A program made the position numbers and the translations under genes. 64,000 nucleotides of DNA from NCBI GenBank assembly GCA_028554795.2, contig JAPYKE020000556.1:92205-156204 (forward strand), given 5' to 3'. Shown one piece after another: positions 22,744 through 36,044 of this stretch; within the stretch, counting starts at the first letter, position 1, and each line of letters opens with the position of its first letter. The notes below the pieces were generated by a model. It had not been told where the DNA came from. It searched no databases and saw only the letters and a program-made list of their open reading frames with translations. Origin of the DNA: Sinohyriopsis cumingii. Its lineage: Eukaryota; Mollusca; Bivalvia; Unionida; Unionidae.

Positions 22744-24545
22744 GCTACTTGCCGCTTGTTTCACTGTCCAGTTTCGACACACACTTCGCCCGAGACAATT
22801 ATCCTACCAACAGTGTCATCTGAAACACTTACAGTGCCAATGACCTGTTCAGTTCCAGTGACGCAGATTCCATTCGACTATAGTTCAATAATCTTGCGCC
22901 AGCAACACAAGCAAGCCAAGATAGCGTCAGCCCCTGTGAGAGACTCATCGCCAGTCATAATGATTCAAATGTACTCTTTTTATGGCAAAGCCATTAAATA
23001 TTACATATACTGCTACAACTGCTTCGGTGCCAAGAACATTTGGGGTTTAGCCTTCTAATATAGTTAATATTACTCTTCATCCTATAGACAGTTTTTCATA
23101 GAGTGCCAATTATTCTATACATCACCGCCATTTCGACCTAAACAAATCTAAGTACCAACAATATAAATCGTCTGATTAGCCAACAATTTCTAAAAATATT
23201 CCCTCCACCATCCCCACCAACTAAGAATTGCTTATCTTCACATATGCATCAACTAGGCCCTACTAGCCAAAACCGCAAAGCAGGTCTCAGACATTTTGGT
23301 TGTGATGTGGTGGCATCTCGAACAATGGAAGGCGTGCACTGTTTGATTCAAGTGCACATATTTCCTACAAACGTTCGTTTTCTAGATCGTGAAGGCTTAA
23401 ATTTACTTCAACATCCTGTTTCTCAGATTTCGCAGTTGGCAGTGAGCATCATAGTGTCACATATTATGTCGAAATAAATTTACGAATAGGATGCATTCGT
23501 TGGTCTCATGTCTGGTATGTCGTACCAGTTTGATATCATATATCGATCCTCAGTATCGAATTTTCCATTACGTACAAAAGCCTAAATGTTTGAGATAATA
23601 TTCAAGAATTGGCTTGTACCGTACTAACACCGCTTTTGCGACCATATGTATTATAGTCATACTCACTGTTATCTACTCTAGTGGGTTCTAATTACAATGA
23701 GATGACAAAAAACTGAGGAATGGAAAAGAGAGTTCAATAATAGGACAGAAATTAATATTAAATAACCATATTATTTCATGACTGCTTTCATTGTCATTGA
23801 GAATGCATACAAAGTTAGTGTTATATGTCTGAAAATGTTATTTTTTAAAAAATATTTTGTACTTTGCGTTCTACAGTGGTTTGTTGTTCACCATCTCAAC
23901 TTTCTGAACGTAGAGTGTTCTTGGCATAGTGTAGCTTGTATAACCGTCGTTTGAGGTTTACAATGATTTTTCGGAATGGCTTAACTTGTGTTTAGATATA
24001 TCAGTAACTACTAGTAAATTAGTTGCACAGAGTGCGCAGGACATTATGACCATTCTGTTCCAAGTAAATAAATCCATTATCAGGCATTAGAATAAGAAAA
24101 AAACAAAACTAGGCAAAGTTCACAACTTGCTTGCTTGTGAGTGAACAGCACATTATCAACATACTAACAAATCACTACCACTCAATATCATATTTGCTTA
24201 TGTTTCGCATATTATGAGTGACAACGACCATGATCTACAATGTAATATTCTTTGCCATCGATATTGTAGTCATCATAGTTATTTTTGTAGCTTGTTTCAC
24301 CGTATAAATGTGAGTTTCTGACATGATAGTTACTTTACCTATCTGAAGCAGGTACTGGAACATCCCTTTTAATTGAACACTTTCATGTGTAATATCTTGA
24401 ACGAAGGCTGGGTTTTTCTCAAATGAAATCTGCATTTTCTACAATTGCAAGCTTATCGGTAGGAATAGTTATCTTTACAATGATGTTTTCTTTATTTTTT
24501 TTTATTTTTTTTTTGTTCAAACCAAATTTTTGAAGTGGTATTTGT
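22744..24545. other. P spacer, non-coding (P3)
   Basis: Same content; the second T run is 10 long (near 24505-24514). Confidence 0.7.
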
Positions 24546-25927
24546 GAAGAATTCTGTATGTTCTTATACGTCTGGGATAAATTTCATTTGTTTCGTGCGG
24601 TCATTCCTGCAAAGAAAGGTATACATTCTCATTATAAAATAGTCTTTTACACAAGTTATTCTAAGGCGTATGACTTAATTCTGCAAAAAATTTCGTGTAT
24701 CAATTTCAGGGACATTTCTGTTTGGGCCAATGGTCCACTTGAAATTGCTCTGTCTCTCTGATCTGTCTGTCTCCCTTGAAGATGACAATACAACTCTTGC
24801 TTTTATTGACTTTTAAGATCCGTGCAGAAAAGTGGGATAACAAGCATTGATTGCAAAACTGGAAGGTATTGTAAGTTCACAGGGTGATATCATCAAGAAG
24901 AAATTGATCTTACGGTTAACATATCATACCCGGTAGGGAAGCTTAGAAAGTGCACCGTCTTGACGGACACCTTACCTGATTGGTACAGGCTCAAATTTAG
25001 TGCCATTAATAGTCACAGTTCTATAGATATCATACAATATCAAACCTCTTCATTATGTCCAAAAATACAGCATACACTTGATTCTAATTTCAGTTAGTCA
25101 AGATCGCTTTGTTTTACGCTAGATTATGCCGTTTATGGAACTCCCTTTTGTAAGCCCCGTTGCTGAGTATTATGAAATTTAACATTTTTGTTTTGTACTT
25201 TGCAACAAGTCTAATATACACACACATTTCAAATAGTTTGTTCAATACGGGAGGTAAAATTACAGCTCTGTATTTGTAAGGGTTATGTTTACACTTTTGT
25301 CCTTCTTGATAGATTGCTACAATTTTGCTGACTTTCCACTCAGATTGTACATATTAGTTCCGCGCCGAAAATATTTGTAATAATTTCTGTCAGTTTTAAA
25401 CCCGTATCTTTTATGCTCGCACTCTATACCATATATCACTGGTGCTTCATCCCGCTTAAGTTGTATTATGGATGCTGCTATTTTTTAATGTAAAATTTGA
25501 AGTCTACACGGAGGCTTTCCGATCGGTTCTTTATTCGTTGAAGGGCTAAGGAATAGAATGTTTCTTTGGGGTGCATAGGTTTTGAAATATTTGGCCAATA
25601 CTGTTAGCTACCTCTTGTGCGTTGGATGCTGTTTCTCTATCAAATTTCAGTTCGAAAGATCTTTTAGAGATTTTGTTGTTTACAATAACATTTTCAAAAG
25701 TGTCTAATATCTAACTGCTCCTTCATCTATATTATAAAACACGCTTTCGTCGTACTCATTAATGGCTTGCTCTTTATTTTTTTACATTCTCTCTTGGCAT
25801 CCTTGCATTGTTTGTAGTTGTAATCCATCTCCTTCTGAACTATATATCACTGTCATCTGTTTCATGAGCATCCTTTGAACAATTAGGCTTTGCTTGCAAA
25901 GAGATTGTCTTTCTAGAGATATTAGTT
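24546..25927 (-). pseudogene. Element B reverse transcriptase, decayed (P3)
   Basis: Copy of the same remnant. It has 'gtgcagaaaagtgg' near 24824, where P1 and P2 have 'gtgctgaaaagtgg'. Confidence 0.68.
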
Positions 25928-26132
25928 TCAAGATGGCCGTTATCGCTTAACCGGCATGAAGCAGCCGTTCCGCTTTTTGTGCCGTTTTCATGATATATGT
26001 GCTTGTTGCCTGTCTTCGTCTGCTTTATTGTGTTCATCATGTATTGACTGTTCAGTTCCTATGTGTTTCTTCATGTCCTTGTTTTGGAAACGAGAACCAT
26101 TAGACTTGTTCTCAGCTGTCTTGCTCCACTGT

Positions 26133-29100
26133 TACAACTTCCTTTGTTTTCGAATACGTGATACTCGCCAGTCAACCCGTTTATGATATGATGGACCCTC
26201 ATTAATAGCTTTAAATGACCACTCCTTGGCTCTCCACACTACATTGTGGTCTAGACTAAACGAACTGGGACTATATTCATCATTACCTAAATGTAAACAA
26301 AAACGTTATTTCAAAGGAGGCCGGCGTAGAACAGGAAGAAGAATTCCAATTATCTCCTTTATGCCATTTCCGGCTCAACAATTTAAAAATTCGACCGTTA
26401 ATTTAGATAACCTAATTAAAATCCCTATCGTCAACCTTTGTGTCAACTATCCAAGAGATTTAAATCTTCAATGCCCAATCAGCAGGACCACCGGAAAAGC
26501 ACACATAAATAGTTAATTTTATCAACCACCAGAATATCGGCGTCTTTTTCCTGACAGAAACATGGTTATAAATATCAGTTGCGCGGATCTAACACCCACT
26601 GGTTACTCCATCAAGTCGTTCCCACGTAAATCTCGCGGAGGTGGAATTGCTGTCATTACAAAGAACTCCATGATCAAACGTCTTAACCACACCACAACAT
26701 TCATTTGCGAACACACATTGTTTGAATTAGTCCAAACCACACTCACATTGGAGCAAAGGTCAGTCCAATTTTGCTATCTATACCGCCCTCCTCCTTGTAG
26801 AAAAGACAAGCTGACTGAATCCCTCTTTTTGGAGCAGTTTCCGAATCTCCTGGAGAATGGAAATTCGATAGGAGGCAACCTGATTATTCTTGGGAATTTC
26901 AGCTTTCACTTTGACTGTACCGGAAACCCAAACACATCAAAAGTCATAGATTCCATTATTGTTTTCAACCTCTAACAGCCAGTTAACTATTTATGTGCGC
27001 TTTTCCCATAAACATGGCCACATTTAAGACTGGATTCTTCATAGACCTGATGATAACATTCTACGGTCCTCCCTGGTATCTCATGAACTTGCATCAGATC
27101 ACCTCTGCATTACTTGCCATCTTGACGTATCAGTCCCTAACCCTCCACCTTTATCTGCTACTAAGAGAAACCTCCGTATGATAAATAGAACCAAACTAAT
27201 GCATGACATCCAAGCAAACCTATCAACTTGCTTACCTCCTACAGCAGAACAATTCGATAACTGCCTGCGTTCATTGCTCAACAAACATGCCCCAGCTACC
27301 AAGTGCAGAGTATCAATTCAAAATTATTATCCATGGTATAACAGTGTTCGGGACCAGCATCGCACTGCTAAAAGAGACCGCCGTAAAGCTGAGAGGCTTT
27401 GGCTTTCCACCAGACTCACTATTCTTAATAAAATCTATGAAGCCGCTAAGAAGAATGTCACAAATATAGTCCATGCAGCGAAATCAACCCACTACACTAC
27501 TAAGATCTTGGAAAGTTTCAGCTGCAAAGAGCTCTTCGAAATTATTAACAAGCTAATGTCAAAGGACAAAGGTACACAACTTCCAACTAGCTTCTCTCCA
27601 GTCGACCTTCCGGACATGTTTGCAAATTTCTTCCGTGACAAAGTACAAACCATTGGAGATAATATTGACACCACAATATTAATTGACTCGTCGTCACCAT
27701 ACAGTTGGGATACAGAGTTTGAGCGGCAACCATTAGCAGCATTTGAACCTGTCGCTATGGATTTCGTACGTACAATCCTGATGAAGAGTTCACCAAAGTC
27801 ATGTGAACTTGATCCAATTCCAACATCACTGCTGTTTGAGTGCTTAGATTCAGTATTGGCTTCACTAACTGATGTTATTAATACCTCTCTCTCATCCGGG
27901 GAATTCCCATCATTTTTCAAGACTGCCATTGTAAAGCCTCTGCTGAAGAAACCAACACTCGCCAATAACGATTTAAAGAACTACCGCCCAGTTTCTAATC
28001 TCCCATTCATATCAAAAATCTTAGAAAAGGTTGTTCTATCCCAGCATGTATCTCATCTGAATTCAAACAGTCTTTTTCAGCAATGTACAATCTGCATATC
28101 GCCCTTGCCACAGTGCTGAAACTAATCTTCTTAAAGTAGTTAATGACATTCTCTCTGCTTTGGATAGCGGAAAGATTACAGTCCTCACCCTCCTTGATTT
28201 GTCTGCAGCATTTGACACAATAGACCATGATATATTACTTCACCGTCTCCAGCATGTATTTGGCATTCATGATACAGCCTTACTGTAGTTCAAGACCTAT
28301 TTGGTCAACAGGACACAAATTGTGTCTGCATGGAAAACACTCCAGCCCAGTTGTGGTGTTCCACTTGGACCTGTTCTCTTCATTCTTTACACTCAGCCGT
28401 TCTCAAGTGTCATAGATCATCATCCAGTGCCTCACCAATTGTATGCTGATGACACCCAAATATACAAATCTAGCCACCCAACTGAAGTTGATGCTACCAT
28501 CCAAGGTGTCGAGAGGTGCATTTCTGATGTCAGATCATGGATGACATGTCGCAGATGAATGATGATAAAACTGAGGCCACTGTGATCACAATACAAAGAC
28601 TTTCTCATTTACATCCTGTACCTCAGACAATAAATATCAGCAATACCAACATTAAATATAATACAATCAGTACGAAACCTAGGAGTTACTCTGGACAGTA
28701 CTCTCACATTACACCAACATGTCATGAACATATGGAAGGCTGCATATCTTGAGCTGGGACATATCAGTTCCATTCGCAAATATCTTTCAGTTGATGCCAC
28801 CAAAACAATGTTGTGTTCATTAGTACTTTCAAGACTGGACTATTGTAGTTCAATTTTGTCTAGTTCATCTCAATATTTACTCCAGAAACTTCAGAAAGTT
28901 CAAAACACAGCTGCTCGGATCATACTTAGAGTACCACGATCAGAGCACACCTGCCCGCTGCTCTGTACCCTACACTGGCTATGCAATCGATCCAGAATCA
29001 AGCACAAAATTTGTTCTCTGTGCTACGTTTCACTGACGGACTCCAGTCCAACATAGCTATCCGACCTCACCCACGTGTACACACCAGCAAGATACTTACA

Positions 29101-29290
29101 ATCCTCTTCTGACAATCGTATACTCATTATTCCCACTATGAAAACAAAGTCATATGGACAGGGTTCTTTTGCATACCAGCGCCCAGCAACGTGGAATGAA
29201 TTGCCCACTGAACTTAGACACAAAGACACAGTGATCCCATTCAAGAGATCTCTTAAAACTCACTTATTTCGACTGCAAGAACAAACTTAA
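26133..29290 (+). pseudogene. Element A polyprotein, decayed, with an extra stop (P3)
   Basis: It has the shared defects plus a private nonsense change, TGG to TAG at 28286-28288, between RT motif LLDLSAAFD and the GVP motif. It also carries the Ser-to-Cys change near 26795 (PPPCRK), shared only with P4. The private stop arose after array expansion and shows relaxed constraint. Confidence 0.88.
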
Positions 29291-29459
29291 AGACATAATG
29301 TTTCCTACCTTAAATATTTTCAGCCTTTTTTTAATGTTTACTAATTTCATGGTGTTTGTTTTTGTAATCATATCATTATATATCTTTTTATGTTATAGGT
29401 GTTGTCTAATGTTGTAAAGCGTTTAGAGCTTCTAAAGATTAGGCGCTATACAAAGTCCA

Positions 29460-29460
<1 letters not shown>

Positions 29461-29505
<45 letters not shown>
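29461..29505 (+). repeat. (ATT)15 microsatellite tail, P3
   Basis: Fifteen ATT units, the same as P4. Confidence 0.97.
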
Positions 29506-29511
29506 TATAGT

Positions 29512-30192
29512 GACCTCTTTCAAAAGAGTGTATTATTTAACCTTTCAGTCTCAAGATGGTAAGACTTCTTGTGTCAGCGGTGTGTCATATCAAGGAGAGT
29601 ATGGATATGTAGATTATAGATGTATAGAGTGAATTGAAAAACTGGGAGAGATAGGCTTTTATGTTGATCTGAACCCAAACTTGTATCCTGAATTGTAAAG
29701 ATTTCGCACACTGAAACAAACGTTTGCCAACAAGACTATAGTCAAAAGATAATTTAAGAGGCCCCATTGTATAACTCAGTCCTTTGTTCAAATCTGTCTT
29801 CTTCAGGGCAGCTATGTTCTATGTGTCAATAAGGTCTGTACCATGAGCACCAAGAATTGGGAAGTTTTATTGGATCTCTTGAGTATTACATCGCCAAGGG
29901 AAAGATTATATTCAAACAGGGACTCTAGAAGAATGTCAATACATTCTTGGAAGCAATGAAGGTTGTCATCTGCAGGGAGATAAGCACTAAAATGCGAAAA
30001 GCGGACTTAAAAAATGTCAATCTAAGTTACCACAGCCTAGCTGTTTGAGATAATATGCAAGAATTTTCTTGTACTGTACTGACACTCCTTTTGCGCCCTT
30101 ATGTATTAAAAATCATACTCACTATTATCTACTTTAGTCTCACACAAACAATTCAAATAGACAGTTTTAGTGTTGCATTTTGCCAGGAGTGC
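29512..30192 (-). pseudogene. Element B endonuclease, decayed (P3)
   Basis: Same remnant, with 'gtgttgcatttt' near 30171. Confidence 0.6.
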
Positions 30193-30338
30193 ACAAGGAA
30201 TGTACTCATCGAATAAAACTGACTGCGTGTTTCAGGAAAGGCACAAAACTCCCTGTGCTGTACGGAGAAAGCAATTGTCATGCATTTATTGATGGGTGTG
30301 GGGACTATGAAGAACCACATAATTTTCAAGATCGACCA

Positions 30339-32630
30339 ACTACTTCCCGCTTGTTTCACTGTTCAAGTTTGAGACACACTTCGCCCGAGACCATTATCCT
30401 ACCAACACCAAGTGTTCAGACAACCGTGCCATCTGAAACACGTACAGTGCCAATGATCAGTTCAGTTCCAGTGACGCAGATTCCATTCGACAATAGTTCC
30501 ACTAATCTTACTTCAGAAACGCCAGCAAGCCAAGATAGGGGCATCCCCGATCAGAGACTCGTCGCCAGTCATAATGATTAAAATAGTACTATTTGTATGG
30601 CAACCCCATTAAATATTATATATACTGATCCGACTGCGTCGGTGTTGACCATTTAGGGTTTAGCCTTCTCATTTAGGTACTGTTACTCATAATCCTATAG
30701 ACAGTTTTTCATAGAGTGCAAATTATCCTACACGTCACCGCCATTTCTTCCTGAACAAAACTAAGTACCAAAAACATAAATCGTATGCTGAGCCAAGAAT
30801 GTATCCATATATTACCTTCCACCACTCCCACCAACTCAGAATTGCTTATCTTCACATATCCATCAACTAGGTCCTACTAGCCACAACCGCAAAGCAGCTC
30901 TCAGACATTTTGTTTGGGATGCGGCGGCCTTCGTTCATCTCGCACAATGGAAGGCGTGCACTGTTTGATTCAAGTGCACATATATTTCCTACAAAAGTTA
31001 GGTTTCTAGATCGTGTAGGCTTACCATCATTTCAACAACCTATTTCATAGATTTTAGGAGTTTGGCAGTGTGAGCACCATAGTGTCTCAGGTCATGTCGA
31101 ACTAAATTTACAACTAGGATGCATTCGCTGGTCTCATTCATTCTGAATGTCGTCAAAGTTTAATATCATATATCGATCCTCAGTATCCAATTTTCGACTA
31201 CGTACAAAGCCTAGATGTTTGAGATAATATTGAAGAATTTTATTGTACCGTACTGACACGATTGTGACCATATGTGTTAAAGTCATACGCACTATTATCT
31301 ACTTTAGTCTGACACAACGCAATTAATTAAATTGACAGTTTTAGTGTATCATTTTATCTAGAGTGCACAAAGAATGATCTCACTGAATAATACCGACTTT
31401 GCTTTCTCTTATGGAAACGCACATCACTCCCGAGCTGTACGGAGAATACAAGTGTCATTGATGGGTGTGGAGAAAATAAAGCAGTGAGAAAATTCTAGCT
31501 CTGGCATTCGAGCCAGTGTAAGTCCACAAGACCGATCTTTCAGCCGATGTAGGGGCACGTTTAAGACGTGAGAACGGAGCGCAATGGTGGTATTGTGTTG
31601 AAAGAAAAGAATATTTATAAACTGAGGTCACGAATGGACGATACTTCGTGTCGAATACAAGTATTACAATGAGTTATGGATTAAAATTCGTTGTGTCACA
31701 TACGGATCAGCTCTACGCGTAAAACAGGACATTAGTGAGTTCCAGTTTCACTGAGATGACAAATAAACTGAGCAATGGAAAAGAAAAATCAATAATTAGG
31801 ACAGAAATTACTTTTTAATAACCTTATTATTTCATGACTGCTTTCATTGTCATTGAGACTGCATGCATTATTAGTGTCTTATATTTTTAAATGTTATATT
31901 ATTTGTATACTTTGCTTTTTTCAGCTTATTTTTGGCTTCGTTCTTATAGTGGTTTGTTGTCCCCCCCGCTCCCCATCTCAACGTTTATTTCCTACAAAAG
32001 TTAGACTTCTAGATCGTGTAGGCTCATATTCACTTCAACATTCTATTTCTTAGATTTTCGGAGTTGGCAGTGAGCATCATGTTGTCCCAGGTCATGTCGA
32101 ACTAAATTTACGAATAGGGTGCATTCGTTGGTCTCATTCATTATGTCTGTCGTACCAGTTTTATATAATATGTCGATCCCCAGTATCTAATTTTCGACTA
32201 CGTACAAAGACGTCTTAGATCTCGATGGGCAGATACACTCGTTATAAATCTAATACACAGACCGACCGAGTTAGTGTGTGGTGTTCACACCATTGCTGTT
32301 CTCTCAAATACCATTTCATCAATGAGAAAATTTCCCAATTTAACAACTATCTTACTTGTACCTTCACATAGCTAGCTAAAAATTCTCAAATTATTCCCGC
32401 TCGTATAACCGTAGCAGTTTCAAACAGAATTTACATTCCAATAATCAATCTCAACTCCATCACTAAGGCATAAACTTGTCAAAAACGTATTGTCGTCTTC
32501 TGATGCACTTCATCCTCACGCCATATTTACCACTGCGGTTTATAATCATTCTGATTCCCATGTCATAGATCCGCAATGAAATTAGCCACAAGAAAGATTG
32601 GTTTTGGTTTAGTTTAAGTGTTATTTATAT
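30339..32630. other. Q spacer, non-coding (Q2)
   Basis: Near-identical copy of the Q1 spacer. Confidence 0.68.
31479..31738. other. Q-private block (Q2)
   Basis: Copy of the block at 18178-18437. Confidence 0.5.
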
Positions 32631-33636
32631 TTACAATGCTAAAGATATCAAATGTGGAGTTTGCCAGAAATTCTCAATAGAGCAAGCTTTATGAAAGTAA
32701 GGCTCTTTTGCTCTTCACTATCAAACACCTTCATTGTGTCAAAAAATGCGGCATAGACTTTTGATTCCAGGTTAGTGAAGTTAGCATTGCGTAAGATAAA
32801 CTATGCCGTTTATGCAAGCCAGACTGTTTTGAAGCTCCGCTGCTGTGTATTTGAAACATTTAACATTTTTGTTTTGCGCTTTGTAATGAATCTAATATAC
32901 ACACATTTTTTAAATACTTTGTACAAAACGGCTGATAAAATTACAGCCTATAGTAGATAGAGACATTTTTACACTTCTTGTCCGCCTTTGTAGACTGTTA
33001 CAATTATGCTTACCTTCAAGACAGATGGAAGATAAGTATTTAGTATCACACCGAATAGATTTGTAATAATTTCTATCAGTTGTTAGCTCGCGTATATGTT
33101 ATGCTCGCACTGTATAGCATATATCCCCATTGTTTCACCGAGCTTAAGTTGTATTATGAATGCTTCTATTTAGTGACATGTAATATTTTCAGTCAAAACA
33201 GACACTTTAAAATGGGTTCCTTTGTTCGTTGCAAGGGTAGGAAATGGAGTATTTTCTGGGGTGCATAGATTATTGATATATCTGACATTATGTTAGCTGC
33301 CTATTGTGCATTGGATGTTGTTTCAAATTTCAATCCCAAACAGCTTTTTAAGTTTTTGTTGTTTAATATAACAGAAGTTTCTAATATCTAACAGCATATT
33401 CAACTATGTTATTAAACACTCTATCTTCGTACGTATTGATAGCTTGCCCTTGATGTTATTTTACATTCTCCCTTGCCAATCTTCCATTGATTGTAGGTTA
33501 CATACCTTAGTCACCTGTGTCTCCCATCTTCAATCCATCTCCTTCTAAACTATATAGCCCTTTCATGTGCTTCATGAATGTCCTTTGACCAATAAGGTTT
33601 TAGTTGAATACGGATTGTCTTTCAAGAAGTTTTTGT
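32631..33636 (-). pseudogene. Element B reverse transcriptase, decayed (Q2)
   Basis: Near-identical copy of the Q1 remnant, 13,301 bp downstream. Confidence 0.68.
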
Positions 33637-34356
33637 TAGAGTGGCTTTTTTTCAAAAGAGTTTATTATTTAACTCTTCTATTTGTTTTGGCATCAACTGG
33701 ATTGAATATAATCATTTATGTAATCTTTCGTCAATCTCTAGTTGGTAAGCCTTCTTGTGTCAGCTGTGTGCCATTCGAAGGAGAGTATGGACATGTATCT
33801 CTTCCAGTCGCTAGGTATTTCAATTCTCTCTATATATTAGAAAGAACTGAAATACCTTGTGACGGGAAGAGATAGGCTTTTATTGTGATCTAGCCCCAAA
33901 TTTGTATCCTGATTTGTTAAGACCTGGCACACTGAAACAAATGTTTGCCAACAAGAATATCGTCAAAAGATAGTTTAAAGTGTCCAATATGTGTAACTCT
34001 GTCCTTTGTTCAAATTTGTCTTCTTCAGAGCCACTAAGTTATTTGTGTCAATAAAGTTTGTACCATGAGCACCAAGAATGGAAAATTTCATCGTATCTCA
34101 TGCGTATTACATCGCCAAGTGAAGCATTATACTCAAACAGGGACTCCAGAATGTCAATACATTCTTGGAAGAAATGAATGTTGTGATCTGCAGGAAGATA
34201 AGCACCAAAATACGAAATGCGGAGTTTTGCCTAAAAGAGTTATTCTCAGGTCAGTTAGCACGATTCGGTCGTTACCACAACCTAGTTATTTGAGATAATA
34301 GGAATGACTTTTCTTGTATCGTACTCCCAGCGCTTTTTTGACCTCCTGTATTTATA
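33637..34356 (-). pseudogene. Element B endonuclease, decayed (Q2, long copy)
   Basis: Near-identical copy of the Q1 long remnant, with the same break at the foldback. Confidence 0.58.
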
Positions 34357-34481
34357 GGTTACTGTATTTGTATGGGAAAATATCAACGAGATTTTCGGAT
34401 GGAGATACTGCACGACCTTGGGAGCGCTGTATATCCATCCGACAAAACGAGTTCATATTTTTCCATACAAATGCAGTAGCC
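34357..34481. repeat. 125 bp foldback, Q2
   Basis: Same foldback as at 21056-21180. Confidence 0.75.
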
Positions 34482-35550
34482 TTTTTATTATATGCTCATT
34501 TTCTTATTCTACTAAAGACATTATTATGTAAACAAAAATACACTACACGAAACAAAGTAACTGAATATATGCTGTATACCATACTAAATACACAAGCGCA
34601 GATTCATCATTATACAACAACACTATTATTAGTGCGCACTTGACTCCGCCAGGATAAATTTGAACTTTGTCGTGTGCCAGACAGAACTTTCGAAAGAAAA
34701 TGAAATTTTGGTCTACTTAAAATTGAAATTTGGAGTCATGTCGTGAATGAATGTGCAGTAGAGCAACTTTTCTATTTGATCTGGAATGAATAGATTTTGG
34801 TATTTTTGTCGTTTCTGTGAAATTTCGTGATTATGGACTGGATTTATGTACCAATTCTACATGAAGTTCATTGGATTTCATTGGAGATAGAGCAGCGTCT
34901 TGACATCGGCAAGTGTGTTTCTGTTTTGCCATTGAATGTTTGAAATCATAATGTGGGACAAATATGAAGTCATTCAATTTCAATTATCAAATAGACGATA
35001 TGAAATCTAAAGTTTATTTCATTTTGAGTACAGTCAAGAGGATGTAATTGCACTTGGAATATAGTCGAAATTACTGTACGATTTCGAAATGCGTTATCAA
35101 GCTTGAGATCCCACGACATGGCTCATGTAATTCGGATTTACAGAACTAAGAAAGTACATTTTGAGGAAATTCAGAATGTAAAACTGTAAGTATAGTTTTG
35201 TAATTCTTATTAGCAGCTAAAGAAAACAGTTTATGCCTTGTAACTTGCATGTTATTTGTAGGTACCCACCTATTTTATGACATCTAGCGTCTATCGCGAA
35301 AATCCGAAACATTGTATCATAAAAGCTAACACGGAATGTAGCAAAGCAGATGGTATGTGGCAGTCCACGAAACAGCTATCTTTTAGTTCATTCAGAAACA
35401 AATTTAATCAACCAAACGTAAAGCGTATGCTTACACGACTGTATATGATTTGTTTACAAAGTAGTTCCTAACACACTATTGGGCACACGTATCCTGGACA
35501 TGAGTGCAATATGGAGGTATGCAATATCGTAGAATATTGAAAGATTCTGA
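34357..35550. mobile_element. Q-private 1.2 kb insert (Q2)
   Basis: Near-identical copy of the insert at 21056-22249. Confidence 0.5.
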
Positions 35551-35859
35551 CAATGTATATCTCATGCGCATTACATCGCCAAGGAAATCATTATATACAA
35601 ACGGGGACTCCAGAATCTCAATACCTTCATGGAAGAAATGAAGGTTGTCATCCCAAGGAAGATAAGAACTAAAATGCGAAAACCGGTTTAAGATTTGTTT
35701 AATTCTTTGTTTAGTTAGCACGATTCCGTTCTTACCAAAGCCAAGTTGTTTGAGATAATATGCATGAATTGTTTTGTACCGTACTGACACCGCTTTTGCG
35801 ACCTTATGTATTAAAAAGTCATACTCACTATTATCTACTTTAGTCTCACACAAACCCAT
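35476..35859 (-). pseudogene. Element B endonuclease N-terminal fragment (Q2)
   Basis: Identical translation to the Q1 fragment, same truncation. Confidence 0.6.
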
Positions 35860-36044
35860 CCAATTAACAGTTTTAGTGTAGCATTTTGCCAGCAGTGCAC
35901 AAGCAATGTGCTCACCGAATAAAACTGTTTGCGTGTTTTAGAAAACGCACAAAACTACCCGTGATGTACGGAGAAAGCAATAGTCATGCATTTATTGATG
36001 GGTGTCGGGACTTTTAAGAACCACATAATTTTCAAGATCGACCA

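Larger units (their letters stand above)
25928..29505 (+). mobile_element. Element A, P3 copy
   Basis: Same element at the same insertion site, with an (ATT)15 tail at 29461-29505. Confidence 0.9.
22716..30310. repeat. Monomer P3 (7,595 bp)
   Basis: This P pairs with P4. Both have (ATT)15, a 10-T run, 'gtgcagaaaagtgg' and the Ser-to-Cys change in element A near 26795. It alone has an extra stop codon in element A at 28286-28288. Confidence 0.93.
30311..36016. repeat. Monomer Q2 (5,706 bp)
   Basis: This Q lies 13,301 bp downstream of Q1 and is nearly identical to it. It shares 'aaggctcttttg' near 32700 with Q1. A private base is A in 'cgtgatgtacgg' near 35964, where the other copies have C; this removes a small plus-strand open frame present in the others. 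Confidence 0.93.
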
